From positions 1 through 35,051 of the forward strand of contig NZ_SLXK01000044.1 in the NCBI RefSeq assembly GCF_004341035.1: a DNA stretch of 35,051 nucleotides, given 5' to 3'. Both the position numbers and the translations under genes were made by a program. This stretch comes from Scopulibacillus darangshiensis (GTDB lineage: Bacteria > Bacillota > Bacilli > Bacillales > Sporolactobacillaceae). The notes under the pieces were generated by a model that did no database searches, was not told the origin of the DNA, and saw only the letters and a program-made list of their open reading frames with translations. Below, one piece after another: positions 16,926 through 24,642 of the stretch (its first letter is position 1; each line of letters begins with the position of its first letter).

Positions 16926-17777
16926 TTGCAGAAACTCGAGCGACTCACCAATCGCATCTTATACTTACCGCCATATCAAGAAACGGATCGTCCTGTTCTA
17001 GGGGCTGTCTTAGGGGATGATAAAACCGTATTAATTGATGCTGGGAATTCTTCCAATCATGCCAGGTTATTTCTAAGCCAACTAGAAGAACGTCATATCA
17101 GCGCCGACTTGCTTGTCCTTACCCATTGGCACTGGGATCACGTATTTGGAATGAGTGAGATACAAACCCCGATTATTTCTCATCGCAAAACTTATACCAA
17201 AGTCAAAGAATTACAGGATCTTTCCTGGGAAGACAGATTCTTGGATCAACGCGTTAAAGAGGGAACAGAAATCCCATTTTGTGCTGACGCTATGAAGAAA
17301 GAGCTGGGAACTAGGCGTGATGTTTTTCTCCCTTCACCCGATATTACTTTCGATAACCGACTGTCAATCCATTTAGGGGGAGTGACTTGTGTCATTGAAC
17401 ATGTGGGCGGAGATCACTCCAATGACTCTTGCATCATTTATATACCGGAGGAAAAAGTCCTATTTCTAGGAGATTGCATGTATGCGAATCTCTATTCAAA
17501 AAAATGGAGTTATACACTTGAGAATACACTCCAATTAATTCAACGAGTCGAAAAATACGATGCAGACTTTTTTGTCCTATCACATCACGATAAACCACTA
17601 ACCAAAGAGGCGTTTCATTCACAACTTCTCCTTTTTAAAAGCATAGCACGTCTTACCGAAAAGTGTGATGGAGATCAGGAAGCTATTTCTCGTGAATTGT
17701 CTAAAAACTTGTCAAGGGGATTAAATGAAGATGATATCGAAACGATTAGCTTTTTTGTTAATGGGTATTTGGGGTGA
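16926..17777 (+). CDS. Metallo-beta-lactamase-fold hydrolase
   Basis: 283 aa. The zinc-binding motif THWHWDH (H67, H69, D71, H72) is intact, with further ligands H164 (GGDHSND), D183 (LGDCMY) and a late His in VLSHHDKP (about 220-221). The domain fills the N-terminal 225 residues, and a helical tail of about 55 residues ends the protein. Start is TTG at 16926 with AAAGGGG about 9 bases upstream. The substrate cannot be told: the superfamily includes lactonases, thioesterases, glyoxalase II-type enzymes and others. It appears monocistronic, between the FTR1 terminator and the convergent CoA-ligase operon. Confidence 0.88.
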   Translation: MQKLERLTNRILYLPPYQETDRPVLGAVLGDDKTVLIDAGNSSNHARLFLSQLEERHISADLLVLTHWHWDHVFGMSEIQTPIISHRKTYTKVKELQDLSWEDRFLDQRVKEGTEIPFCADAMKKELGTRRDVFLPSPDITFDNRLSIHLGGVTCVIEHVGGDHSNDSCIIYIPEEKVLFLGDCMYANLYSKKWSYTLENTLQLIQRVEKYDADFFVLSHHDKPLTKEAFHSQLLLFKSIARLTEKCDGDQEAISRELSKNLSRGLNEDDIETISFFVNGYLG

Positions 17778-17853
17778 TTATTTCTACCCCTCTGCATTCG
17801 AACGTGATTTTCTAAAAGCCAAGAATTAATGACGGGATCGGAAAAGTCAAAAC

Positions 17854-17875
17854 GGGCCAGACCAAAGTCTGACCC
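17854..17875 (-). terminator. Terminator of the TRAP/CoA-ligase operon
   Basis: GGGCCAGAC (17854-17862) and GTCTGACCC (17867-17875) form a nine-pair stem in minus-strand RNA with one G-U, followed by GTTTTGACTTTT. It lies 42 bases after the sucD-like stop and may also serve the convergent hydrolase gene. Confidence 0.6.
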
Positions 17876-17917
17876 TTAAATAGACCAAAAGCAATAAAAC
17901 GCTGCTTTTCAGCCATC

Positions 17918-18793
17918 CTATTTATTTATAACTGCTTTATCTGAGTAGGATCGGGGGAAATCGACCAACACATCCAAAACAACCGCACCGGCTTCCTTCA
18001 ATATTTGTTGTTTCTGCGCTGCAGTTTCGGAGGAATTTCGAATAATAGCTCCCGCATGACCCATTCTTTTTCCTTCTGGGGCATACATTCCTGCTATATA
18101 CGCAAATACTGGTTTTGTCATCTGTTTAATTATCTCAGCTGAAAGCATTTCATCGTTGCCACCAATTTCGCCAATATAAATAACAGTGTCAGTTTCAGGG
18201 TCTTTCTCAAACCGCTGTAAAATGTCAGCATGTTGAACACCAATAACTGGATCCCCGCCTAAGCAAACAACCGTACTTACCCCAAGCCCCATTTTGTTAA
18301 TCATTTCGATAACTTCATAGGTTAAAGTCCCGCTTCTGGAAACAACCCCAACCTTCCCTTGCTTTAGGATGGTATCATGAATATCACTAACATTCGCTTT
18401 GCCCGGCGAGACAACTCCTGCTGAATTTGGTCCGAACAAGAGCACTTGATGGGCCTTTGCATAATGGACCATTTCCATACTGTCGTGAATGGGCACACCT
18501 TCTGAATAAATGACAATAACTTTAATCCCTGCATCAATTGCTTCCAAAACAGCTTGTTTAACAAACTTCGGAGGGATGCTTATAAAAGAGGTATCTGCAT
18601 GGGCTAAGACTACTGCCTCTTCAACAGAGTTATAAACTGGGATACTTTGAATATACTGCCCTCCTTTCCCAGGGGTTACGCCTGCGACAAGAGGAGTATT
18701 ATATTGAATCATCCTATTAGCAAACGCGCGGCCCACATTCCCCGTTATCCCTTGAATGATGACTTTGGATTCTTCTTTAACGATGATGGGCAA
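17918..18793 (-). CDS. Succinyl-CoA synthetase alpha subunit-like (SucD/MtkB family acyl-CoA ligase)
   Basis: About 291 aa. The N-terminal CoA-binding Rossmann domain has VIIQGITGNVGR, VAGVTPGKGG and VVSRSGTLTYE. The phosphohistidine lies in GHAGAI (H246, the same number as in E. coli SucD). I chose the TTG at 18793: GGAGGGA sits 7 bases upstream, and this start gives the family-typical MPIIVKEESKVIIQ beginning. A GTG at 18829 would add 12 atypical residues. It overlaps the sucC-like gene by 17 bases. With that partner it should form an ADP/GDP-forming CoA ligase. Because it sits in a transport and crotonase operon rather than with TCA-cycle genes, it probably activates a different carboxylate (malate-CoA ligase or another). 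Confidence 0.88.
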   Translation of the reverse strand: MPIIVKEESKVIIQGITGNVGRAFANRMIQYNTPLVAGVTPGKGGQYIQSIPVYNSVEEAVVLAHADTSFISIPPKFVKQAVLEAIDAGIKVIVIYSEGVPIHDSMEMVHYAKAHQVLLFGPNSAGVVSPGKANVSDIHDTILKQGKVGVVSRSGTLTYEVIEMINKMGLGVSTVVCLGGDPVIGVQHADILQRFEKDPETDTVIYIGEIGGNDEMLSAEIIKQMTKPVFAYIAGMYAPEGKRMGHAGAIIRNSSETAAQKQQILKEAGAVVLDVLVDFPRSYSDKAVINK

Positions 18794-19886
18794 TTCCCGG
18801 TCCCTCCAATTTAAAGTTAATACGCTCACATGCCTTTTCTAAATCATGGGTTGTTTCAATATTTGGGAATACAGATAGAAGATTTTCGGATTCCTCTTGG
18901 TCGATTCCCCGTAATCGCACGACCACTGGCAAGGAATCTCCGCCCAGAATGTTAGCAATAGCAGTAGCCGTGACCTTACAACTTGCCACTTGGAAGTAAA
19001 AGTTAAACAATATACCCTTGGGACTTAATCTTCTTACCTCTTTAATAAGTTCTTCCGCAGCATTTACATCGTGAATCACATGCCCCCCTAAATCAACCAA
19101 GGCTCTTACGGTTCCCCTTTTACTGCAAACCAAATCAAAGGTAGCCATTCCCAATCCTGCACCACTAGTAATCACGGCGATGTTTCCATCTAATTCAACA
19201 CCCACCGCACCGATATCAGAACACTTTTCTTCAAAACTCCCCTTTTGACGCGGTAAGTAATCAATATTAGCCGATGGTTTGGTATGGCCATCTATAATAA
19301 CTTTGGCATCTCCAGCAACCATTTCTCCATTGCTTTGGACAAAAAGAGGGTTAATTTCGATTAATTCAGCCTGTTCATCGCTAAATAACTGCCACATATG
19401 ATCTATGATTTCATCGATTTTACGAAACTCAACCTGTAAAAAATAGGAGACTTTCCTCTTCATATAAGCTTGAAGACCCATTAAAGGATGAATCGGTATC
19501 GTTAAAATATCCTGCCTTGAGACGGCCTCGATGTCAATACCGCCCTTCCCGCTTGCTAGAAGAACAGGCCTTTTTTTATTACGGTCCAAGATAATGGATA
19601 AATATAATTCTCTATCATAATCAATCTTTTCTTCTAAGTACACATGGCTTACTTTATGGCCTCGAATTGTCTTTTTTAATAAATCTTGGGCTATAAGAAC
19701 GACCTTTGACCTATCAGTCACTTCAACGATTGCTCCAGCCTTGCCCCTACCGCCTGTTAATACTTGGGACTTTGCCATGAGGGGATATCTCGCTTCTTCT
19801 GATAGTTGCTGCCATAGCCATCCTTTAGCTATTGGAATACCATAGTTTTCAAACAGCCTTTTCCCTTCATATTCATAAAGTTTCAT
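18777..19886 (-). CDS. Succinyl-CoA synthetase beta subunit-like (SucC/MtkA family acyl-CoA ligase)
   Basis: 369 aa, slightly shorter than housekeeping SucC (about 386). The ATP-grasp domain covers about residues 1-235: MKLYEYEGKRLFENYGIPIA, KSQVLTGGRGKAGAIV, GKGGIDIEAVS, ELIEINPL and GDAKVIID. The C-terminal CoA-ligase domain begins near NIAVITSGAGLGMATFD. Divergent segments, such as GILFNFYFQVASCKVTATAI where housekeeping enzymes have a more standard GGI..C..IA stretch, suggest a non-housekeeping substrate. It follows the crotonase gene by 5 bases and overlaps the alpha subunit gene by 17, so the subunits should be made in equal amounts. Confidence 0.88.
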   Translation of the reverse strand: MKLYEYEGKRLFENYGIPIAKGWLWQQLSEEARYPLMAKSQVLTGGRGKAGAIVEVTDRSKVVLIAQDLLKKTIRGHKVSHVYLEEKIDYDRELYLSIILDRNKKRPVLLASGKGGIDIEAVSRQDILTIPIHPLMGLQAYMKRKVSYFLQVEFRKIDEIIDHMWQLFSDEQAELIEINPLFVQSNGEMVAGDAKVIIDGHTKPSANIDYLPRQKGSFEEKCSDIGAVGVELDGNIAVITSGAGLGMATFDLVCSKRGTVRALVDLGGHVIHDVNAAEELIKEVRRLSPKGILFNFYFQVASCKVTATAIANILGGDSLPVVVRLRGIDQEESENLLSVFPNIETTHDLEKACERINFKLEGPGIAHHR

Positions 19887-19891
19887 ACTAG

Positions 19892-20665
19892 TTATCCCTT
19901 CTTAGCTGCTCTTTTTTCAAAGAACTCGGTCATAGCTTGTTGAGGTTCCCCCGATTCATAAGCTATTGTATGGGCCTTTATGGCGTAATCCATGCAATTA
20001 TCAAAGTTTTCGTCCCCTAGTTGTTTAAACCATCGCTTATTTACAGCTATGCCAATAGGAGGTTTGGCTGCAAGCTCTTTAGCCAAATCACGTGATTTTT
20101 CCTTTAATTCATTATCATCAACAACCCTTGTAATAAGGTCGTAGTCTTTTGCCTCTTCCGCTTTAAGTAGTTGACCGGTTAAAATAAGGTCAATTGTTTT
20201 GGTTCTGCCCATCGTTTCCCAAAACATAGTGCTTCCAATTATACAAGGAAGACCCACATTGATTTCGGTCATCCCGAACTTAGCACTTTTAGCTGCTATT
20301 CTAATGTCAGCAAGTAACGCTAACTGCAGACCCGATCCTGTTGCGAAACCGTTAATAGAAGCGATAATAGGCTTTTCGATACTCCGTATCACCCTGTATA
20401 GCTTATCAAATTCGTCCACCCACGCATCAGCTGTTTCCTGATTAACAGTTTTGCTCTCATTTAAATCCTGGCCTGACGAAAATGCTTTACTTCCCGCCCC
20501 TGTTATAATTATCGCCTTAACCTCACTATCCCGATTTGCTGCTTCAAAAGCATCTGTAAGCTCCGCCTTTGTTTCAGTACTTAAGGCATTGTAAGTTTCT
20601 GGGCGGTTAATCGTAATCGTTAAAATACCCTCTTCCACCTCAAAAAGTATATTATTATAAAACAT
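19892..20665 (-). CDS. Enoyl-CoA hydratase/isomerase family protein (crotonase fold)
   Basis: 257 aa, typical crotonase length. The CoA-binding and oxyanion-hole segment is KAFSSGQDLNE (60-70) with the second loop at NGFATGSGLQLALLADIRIA (105-124). Of the two glutamates used by classical hydratases, the first is replaced by Gln (Q114), while the second is kept (E134 in FGMTEINVGLP). One-Glu members include enoyl-CoA isomerases and other non-hydratase reactions, so plain hydratase activity should not be assumed. It follows the TAXI protein gene by 24 bases and precedes sucC by 5, so its substrate is probably the CoA ester made by the SucCD-like ligase. Confidence 0.9.
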   Translation of the reverse strand: MFYNNILFEVEEGILTITINRPETYNALSTETKAELTDAFEAANRDSEVKAIIITGAGSKAFSSGQDLNESKTVNQETADAWVDEFDKLYRVIRSIEKPIIASINGFATGSGLQLALLADIRIAAKSAKFGMTEINVGLPCIIGSTMFWETMGRTKTIDLILTGQLLKAEEAKDYDLITRVVDDNELKEKSRDLAKELAAKPPIGIAVNKRWFKQLGDENFDNCMDYAIKAHTIAYESGEPQQAMTEFFEKRAAKKG

Positions 20666-20689
20666 GACATAAAACCTCCCAATTATTTA

Positions 20690-21736
20690 TTATTTGATAA
20701 TTCCCATTTCCTTGTAATACATTTTTGCCCCAGGGTGCAAATCTGTTCCTAGGTTCTTAACAGCCTTTTTGATGTCATAGTCTTTTAATGCTGCCTGGAT
20801 GGACGGCAGCCTCTCCTGGTTGTCATTAATAATTTTTGTGATTTCATAAATGACATTGTCCGGCACATCTTTATTTGTTACGAGAATAGTACCCATCATA
20901 GCTGTCTGAATATCCTTGTTTCCATTGACCACCTTTGGATAAGTGCCCGCAGGCAATATTCCTTTTTCAATGCCGTATTTGGACAAGTATTTAATTAAAT
21001 CATTAGACATTGGCAATATTTTCATTTCCCTGCCATTGGAAGCCTCAGTTATAGCGGATCCTGGAATAGCGAGTTGTGTAAACATTGCATCTACATTTCC
21101 ATTTTTAAATTGTTCCGCTTGTTCCGTGTAGCTTCCGTGGAAGATGTTCCCGCCCCATGATTTAATATCTTTATAGGTTACGCCGTAATAATCCAAAACC
21201 TTTCTTAGTACCCATTCATCCGTATTATTCACAGGTGTGACTGCGATTTTTATCGGTATCTTCTTTTTAAAGATTTCATCTATGCTGTTAATCTTAGAAT
21301 TAGCATCGACCGCAAAATGGAAATAGTTAAAACCAAAGCCGTTACCAATGGCTACTATGTTTGGATACTTCTTTTTAAAGGGGTCTTCACCTTGAGCGGC
21401 TGCCTTAATAAATGCCGGCTGTTCCCACGCTAATTGTGCAGTCCCGTTTTCGACGAAGGGAATATTTTGCAAACTCCCACCGGGTATAGTCTTAATAATG
21501 ATCTTAGGGTTTGTTTTATTAATAATGGAAGCAATCCCTCCGGCCATGCTGTACCAGCCGCCGCCTAGCGATCCAGCGGCCCAGGTTAAGTGAGTGACTT
21601 TTTCTACATGAAGCCCACTATTTCCATTTGACGTTTTGTGCATATCTGTCTTTTTACCTGTTGCATACGGATTACTGCATGCAGTAAGAACGACCATTAA
21701 AATTGAGACTATTATACAGATAACAACTTTTTTCAT
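20690..21736 (-). CDS. TAXI-family TRAP transporter solute-binding lipoprotein
   Basis: 348 aa. The N-terminal lipoprotein signal MKKVVICIIVSILMVVLTAC has the lipobox LTAC (lipidated C20), so it should be anchored outside the membrane. The mature part begins with a TAXI-type fold: LTWAAGSLGGGWYSMAGGIASI, IIIKTIPGGSLQN and VENGTAQLAWEQ. It captures the solute for the fused permease encoded 61 bases upstream. Known TAXI ligands are mainly organic acids and amino acids such as glutamate or 2-oxoglutarate, which fits the CoA-ligase context. The ligand here is unknown. Confidence 0.93.
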   Translation of the reverse strand: MKKVVICIIVSILMVVLTACSNPYATGKKTDMHKTSNGNSGLHVEKVTHLTWAAGSLGGGWYSMAGGIASIINKTNPKIIIKTIPGGSLQNIPFVENGTAQLAWEQPAFIKAAAQGEDPFKKKYPNIVAIGNGFGFNYFHFAVDANSKINSIDEIFKKKIPIKIAVTPVNNTDEWVLRKVLDYYGVTYKDIKSWGGNIFHGSYTEQAEQFKNGNVDAMFTQLAIPGSAITEASNGREMKILPMSNDLIKYLSKYGIEKGILPAGTYPKVVNGNKDIQTAMMGTILVTNKDVPDNVIYEITKIINDNQERLPSIQAALKDYDIKKAVKNLGTDLHPGAKMYYKEMGIIK

Positions 21737-21797
21737 CGTTCACCTCCTAGAATCCTATTGCATGTTGCTGTGTTGCATCTCAGGTTCACAAAGATCA

Positions 21798-23711
21798 TCA
21801 CCTACTTTCAGTAACATGTGATTTATTTGCGTAATTATTTGCTGACTTCCCTTTATATTGCAAATATTCAAGACAAATAAGCGCCAGCAATAAAATGACT
21901 CCTGAAATAGAAATAATCGCTATGTTACTTAAAGAGATAATAGCTGCGATGAAAATAGCCAACCTCATAGTTACCGACATTTTTCTGAAAAGGGTCCCAA
22001 CAACGACAGCCGCAAGCGCAATAACTGCAAGGCCGGTAGAAATAAAGGTAAGGACTGTCATGCCAAAAGATGTGTCTTGATAAAAGAGTAGTTCAGGCTT
22101 CATAACGAAAACAAAAGGAACAATAAAGCCTGCTAAAGCAAATCTTGGTGTCATTAACGCTGTCTTCATAGGCGGTGATTCCGCCACGTTAGCAGCTGAA
22201 AATGCTGTAACACCTACTGGCGGCGTTATATCTGCAAGAATGGCAAAATAAAAGACGAATAAGTGTGCGATGAGTATTGGGACATCAAAGTAAGATAAAG
22301 CCCCCGCAGCTACAGTAGCAGTAATAACATAAGCAGGCGTTGTTGGTATGCCAGCACCTAACACAAGAGTCACAATCATAATTAGAAATAAAGCTATCCC
22401 AAGATTTCCAAAGGAGTAGTTTAATATAATGTTGCCAAGTGATAAAGCTACCCCGGTTTGATTTAATACGGCTACAATAATTCCTGCGCCTGCTAAGGCT
22501 GATGCGATAACGACCGCCCCGCTTACCGCATAATTAACACCATCAATGATATTCTTAAAATTTAGTTGTCTCCTCGACATAACTAACCAGACTAGTATAC
22601 AAGAGACAAGGGCGTACACTGCACTTTTCGCCGGAGAATAACCAGTAAAAAGAAAATAGAGTATAGCAACAAAAGGGATGGCATAGGGTATTCTTTTAAG
22701 AATATTTTTAAATCCGACATTCCATTCTTTCGGGGACCTTGATAAATTCATTGATATAGCTTCAAAATGTACCGTTGACAAAACGCCGATATAATATATG
22801 ATGGCACTCAAAATGGCGGCTTTAATAATATTTGTATAATTGGTCGAAGTCATTTCAGCCATTACAAACGCTCCTGCGCCCATTATCGGCGGCATTAACG
22901 GTCCGCCTGCGCTTGCAACCGCTTCAATGGCACCGGCCTTTGTGGAAGAATAACCAATCTTTTTCATTAGGGGAATGCTAAAGCTCCCTGTTGAATACAC
23001 GTCAGATACTGAACTGCCACTTATACTCCCGTATAATCCACTCGATAAAACTGCTATTTTTGCAGGTCCTCCGCGGTACCTCCCAGTAAGAAAAATTGAA
23101 ATATCCATGAGGTATTTCCCGACACCTGTTCTCAGCATTATGGCAGCAAATGCTATAAATATAAATAATGTATTGCTCGAAATCCCCGTTAAAAAGCCAT
23201 ATATCCCTTCATCACCTTTTAAATAAAATAATTCAATGACACGATCGAAACTTATCACACGAGAATGGAACATACCGGGCAAGTGAGGCGCGACAAAGAT
23301 GTAGCAAATAAGGAAAGCGATTACAATAGCAAATGCGAAAGAGACGGCCCTTCGGCATGCCTCAATAACAAGAATAACAACTAAGGTTCCCAAAATAACT
23401 TGAGTCATAGTAACGGGGTTAACGAATTCAATACGTTTGTTTAGATTAGCAGCATTTAATAAAAGATAGAGACTTGGAAGCATGCTTAAAATCGCCAAAA
23501 GCCAATCAAAAACAGCAGGCTTATCCGACTTTTTGCCTTTTCGGCGAAATGGAAAGACAATAAAAGCCAGAGGAAGCAAAAGAAGCAGGTGGATAGATCT
23601 TTGCACTCGAGGTTCATAAGATCCAAAATAGGCTGTATAAATATGAAATACCAAGGTGATTATCGCCCATATTGTAAAAGCTATGCCTAATTTCCCCTTA
23701 AAGGTTCTCAT
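21798..23711 (-). CDS. TRAP transporter fused permease (DctQ-DctM type, TAXI system)
   Basis: 637-aa polytopic membrane protein. The N-terminal four-helix region (about 1-130) corresponds to the small TRAP subunit, fused to the large ion-coupling subunit (about 140-600). Signature segments are GLYGSISGSSVSDVYSTGSF, VASAGGPLMPPIMGAGAFVM, LVLGAGIPTTPAYVI and LADITPPVGVTAFSAANVA. It works with the TAXI lipoprotein as a cation-driven importer of an organic acid. It starts 2 bases after the GntR stop, so the regulator and permease are co-transcribed. Confidence 0.94.
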   Translation of the reverse strand: MRTFKGKLGIAFTIWAIITLVFHIYTAYFGSYEPRVQRSIHLLLLLPLAFIVFPFRRKGKKSDKPAVFDWLLAILSMLPSLYLLLNAANLNKRIEFVNPVTMTQVILGTLVVILVIEACRRAVSFAFAIVIAFLICYIFVAPHLPGMFHSRVISFDRVIELFYLKGDEGIYGFLTGISSNTLFIFIAFAAIMLRTGVGKYLMDISIFLTGRYRGGPAKIAVLSSGLYGSISGSSVSDVYSTGSFSIPLMKKIGYSSTKAGAIEAVASAGGPLMPPIMGAGAFVMAEMTSTNYTNIIKAAILSAIIYYIGVLSTVHFEAISMNLSRSPKEWNVGFKNILKRIPYAIPFVAILYFLFTGYSPAKSAVYALVSCILVWLVMSRRQLNFKNIIDGVNYAVSGAVVIASALAGAGIIVAVLNQTGVALSLGNIILNYSFGNLGIALFLIMIVTLVLGAGIPTTPAYVITATVAAGALSYFDVPILIAHLFVFYFAILADITPPVGVTAFSAANVAESPPMKTALMTPRFALAGFIVPFVFVMKPELLFYQDTSFGMTVLTFISTGLAVIALAAVVVGTLFRKMSVTMRLAIFIAAIISLSNIAIISISGVILLLALICLEYLQYKGKSANNYANKSHVTESR

Positions 23712-23713
23712 CT

Positions 23714-24436
23714 TTACCCATCATCCCTTTCAAAATCAACTTTGTACTTCCACTCATTGGTATTCACAATATAAGGGTTTACATCAATAGGTAAGTTATT
23801 TTTGTCATATGAAATTCTAGTAACCTTTAACAGAGGCTTATCTAATCGAACGCTTAGTATTTCTGCAATGTCAGGTTTAACGGTAATTGGTTCTATTTCT
23901 TCTTCAGCACGTACTATTTCTATACCTAACTTATCTTCGATTAATTCATTCAAAGAGATAAATGACAGATTTTCTGAAAAGATTTCATCCGGGATGATTG
24001 GATTAATATAATGCTCCAAATAGAGAATGGGTGTATCGCCAAAATAACGAACCCGTTTTAAATGAACAACCTTTTGATTCTTATCTATATTAAATAGGTG
24101 GGAATAGCACCCATGTGTTTGATCAATACCGATTGTTCTTGATGATATTTCTTCCCACTTGTCTATGTAATTCGATCTGAATCCCGTCATTCGTGTCCAC
24201 ATTTCTGCTGGCCTGCGGTTTGCTACAAAAGAGCCTTTACCCTGTAGTCTGTAAATATAACCGTCATTTTCTAACTGCTTTAAAGCTTGTCGAACTGGCG
24301 TCCTGCTTGCGTTGTATATTCTATCCAGTTCCGTCTCGGAAGGAAGTTGTTCCCCCATTTGATACGTTGAGGATATAATTTTATTAACTAGATCATCGTA
24401 TATAGACTTATAAAGTGATTTTCGAATCGTTAGCAC
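23714..24436 (-). CDS. GntR-family (HutC/UTRA subfamily) transcriptional regulator
   Basis: Up to 240 aa. The N-terminal winged helix covers about 5-75 (SIYDDLVNKIISSTYQMGEQ, LPSETELDRIYNASRTPVRQ, GYIYRLQGKGSFVA). The UTRA effector domain covers about 85-235 (HLKRVRYFGDTPILYLEHYI near its middle). It is the first gene of the TRAP/crotonase/CoA-ligase operon and probably senses the imported acid or its CoA ester. The GTG at 24436 sits directly against AGAAGGGG, which is too close for a normal ribosome site; an ATT at 24427 with about 8-base spacing would give MRKSLYKSIYDD. The true start is therefore uncertain by three codons. A palindromic operator overlaps its own promoter, implying autoregulation. 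Confidence 0.92.
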   Translation of the reverse strand: MLTIRKSLYKSIYDDLVNKIISSTYQMGEQLPSETELDRIYNASRTPVRQALKQLENDGYIYRLQGKGSFVANRRPAEMWTRMTGFRSNYIDKWEEISSRTIGIDQTHGCYSHLFNIDKNQKVVHLKRVRYFGDTPILYLEHYINPIIPDEIFSENLSFISLNELIEDKLGIEIVRAEEEIEPITVKPDIAEILSVRLDKPLLKVTRISYDKNNLPIDVNPYIVNTNEWKYKVDFERDDG

Positions 24437-24467
24437 CCCCTTCTATAGTTTGTTTATCGTCTAACTT

Positions 24468-24484
24468 ATAATACTAAGTATTAT
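24468..24484. promoter_or_regulatory. Palindromic operator, probable GntR-family site
   Basis: ATAATACTAAGTATTAT: perfect 8-bp arms around a single base. It covers the -10 box and the 3' part of the spacer of the operon promoter. Size and symmetry fit HutC-type GntR sites. Confidence 0.7.
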
Positions 24485-24496
24485 ATGTATTGTCAA
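24468..24496 (-). promoter_or_regulatory. Sigma-A promoter of the gntR-TRAP-sucCD operon
   Basis: On the minus strand TTGACA (24491-24496), 17-base spacer, TATTAT (24468-24473). A near-consensus promoter about 32 bases before the regulator gene. Confidence 0.8.
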
Positions 24497-24579
24497 TATA
24501 AAATTCCGCCTGAACGGAATATTCTGATTACCAGCGCCAAACTAAATTTGCCCAACCAATTAATGTAAAATAGAAAAAA

Positions 24580-24611
24580 CAGGATCAAACGGTATATACC
24601 GTTTGATCCTG
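24580..24611 (-). terminator. Long perfect-palindrome terminator of the AEC carrier gene
   Basis: A 32-base perfect inverted repeat: left arm begins CAGGATCAAACGG, right arm ends CCGTTTGATCCTG, with no unpaired loop in DNA. On the minus strand six T follow (24574-24579). It lies 31 bases after the AEC gene stop and upstream of the gntR promoter. Confidence 0.8.
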
Positions 24612-24642
24612 CCCCATTTCTGCCCCAATAGATTATATATTT

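Noticed and set aside
24503-24520. ATTCCG/CGGAAT short inverted repeat upstream of the gntR promoter
   Set aside because: Six pairs with a six-base loop upstream of -35; not distinguishable from chance.
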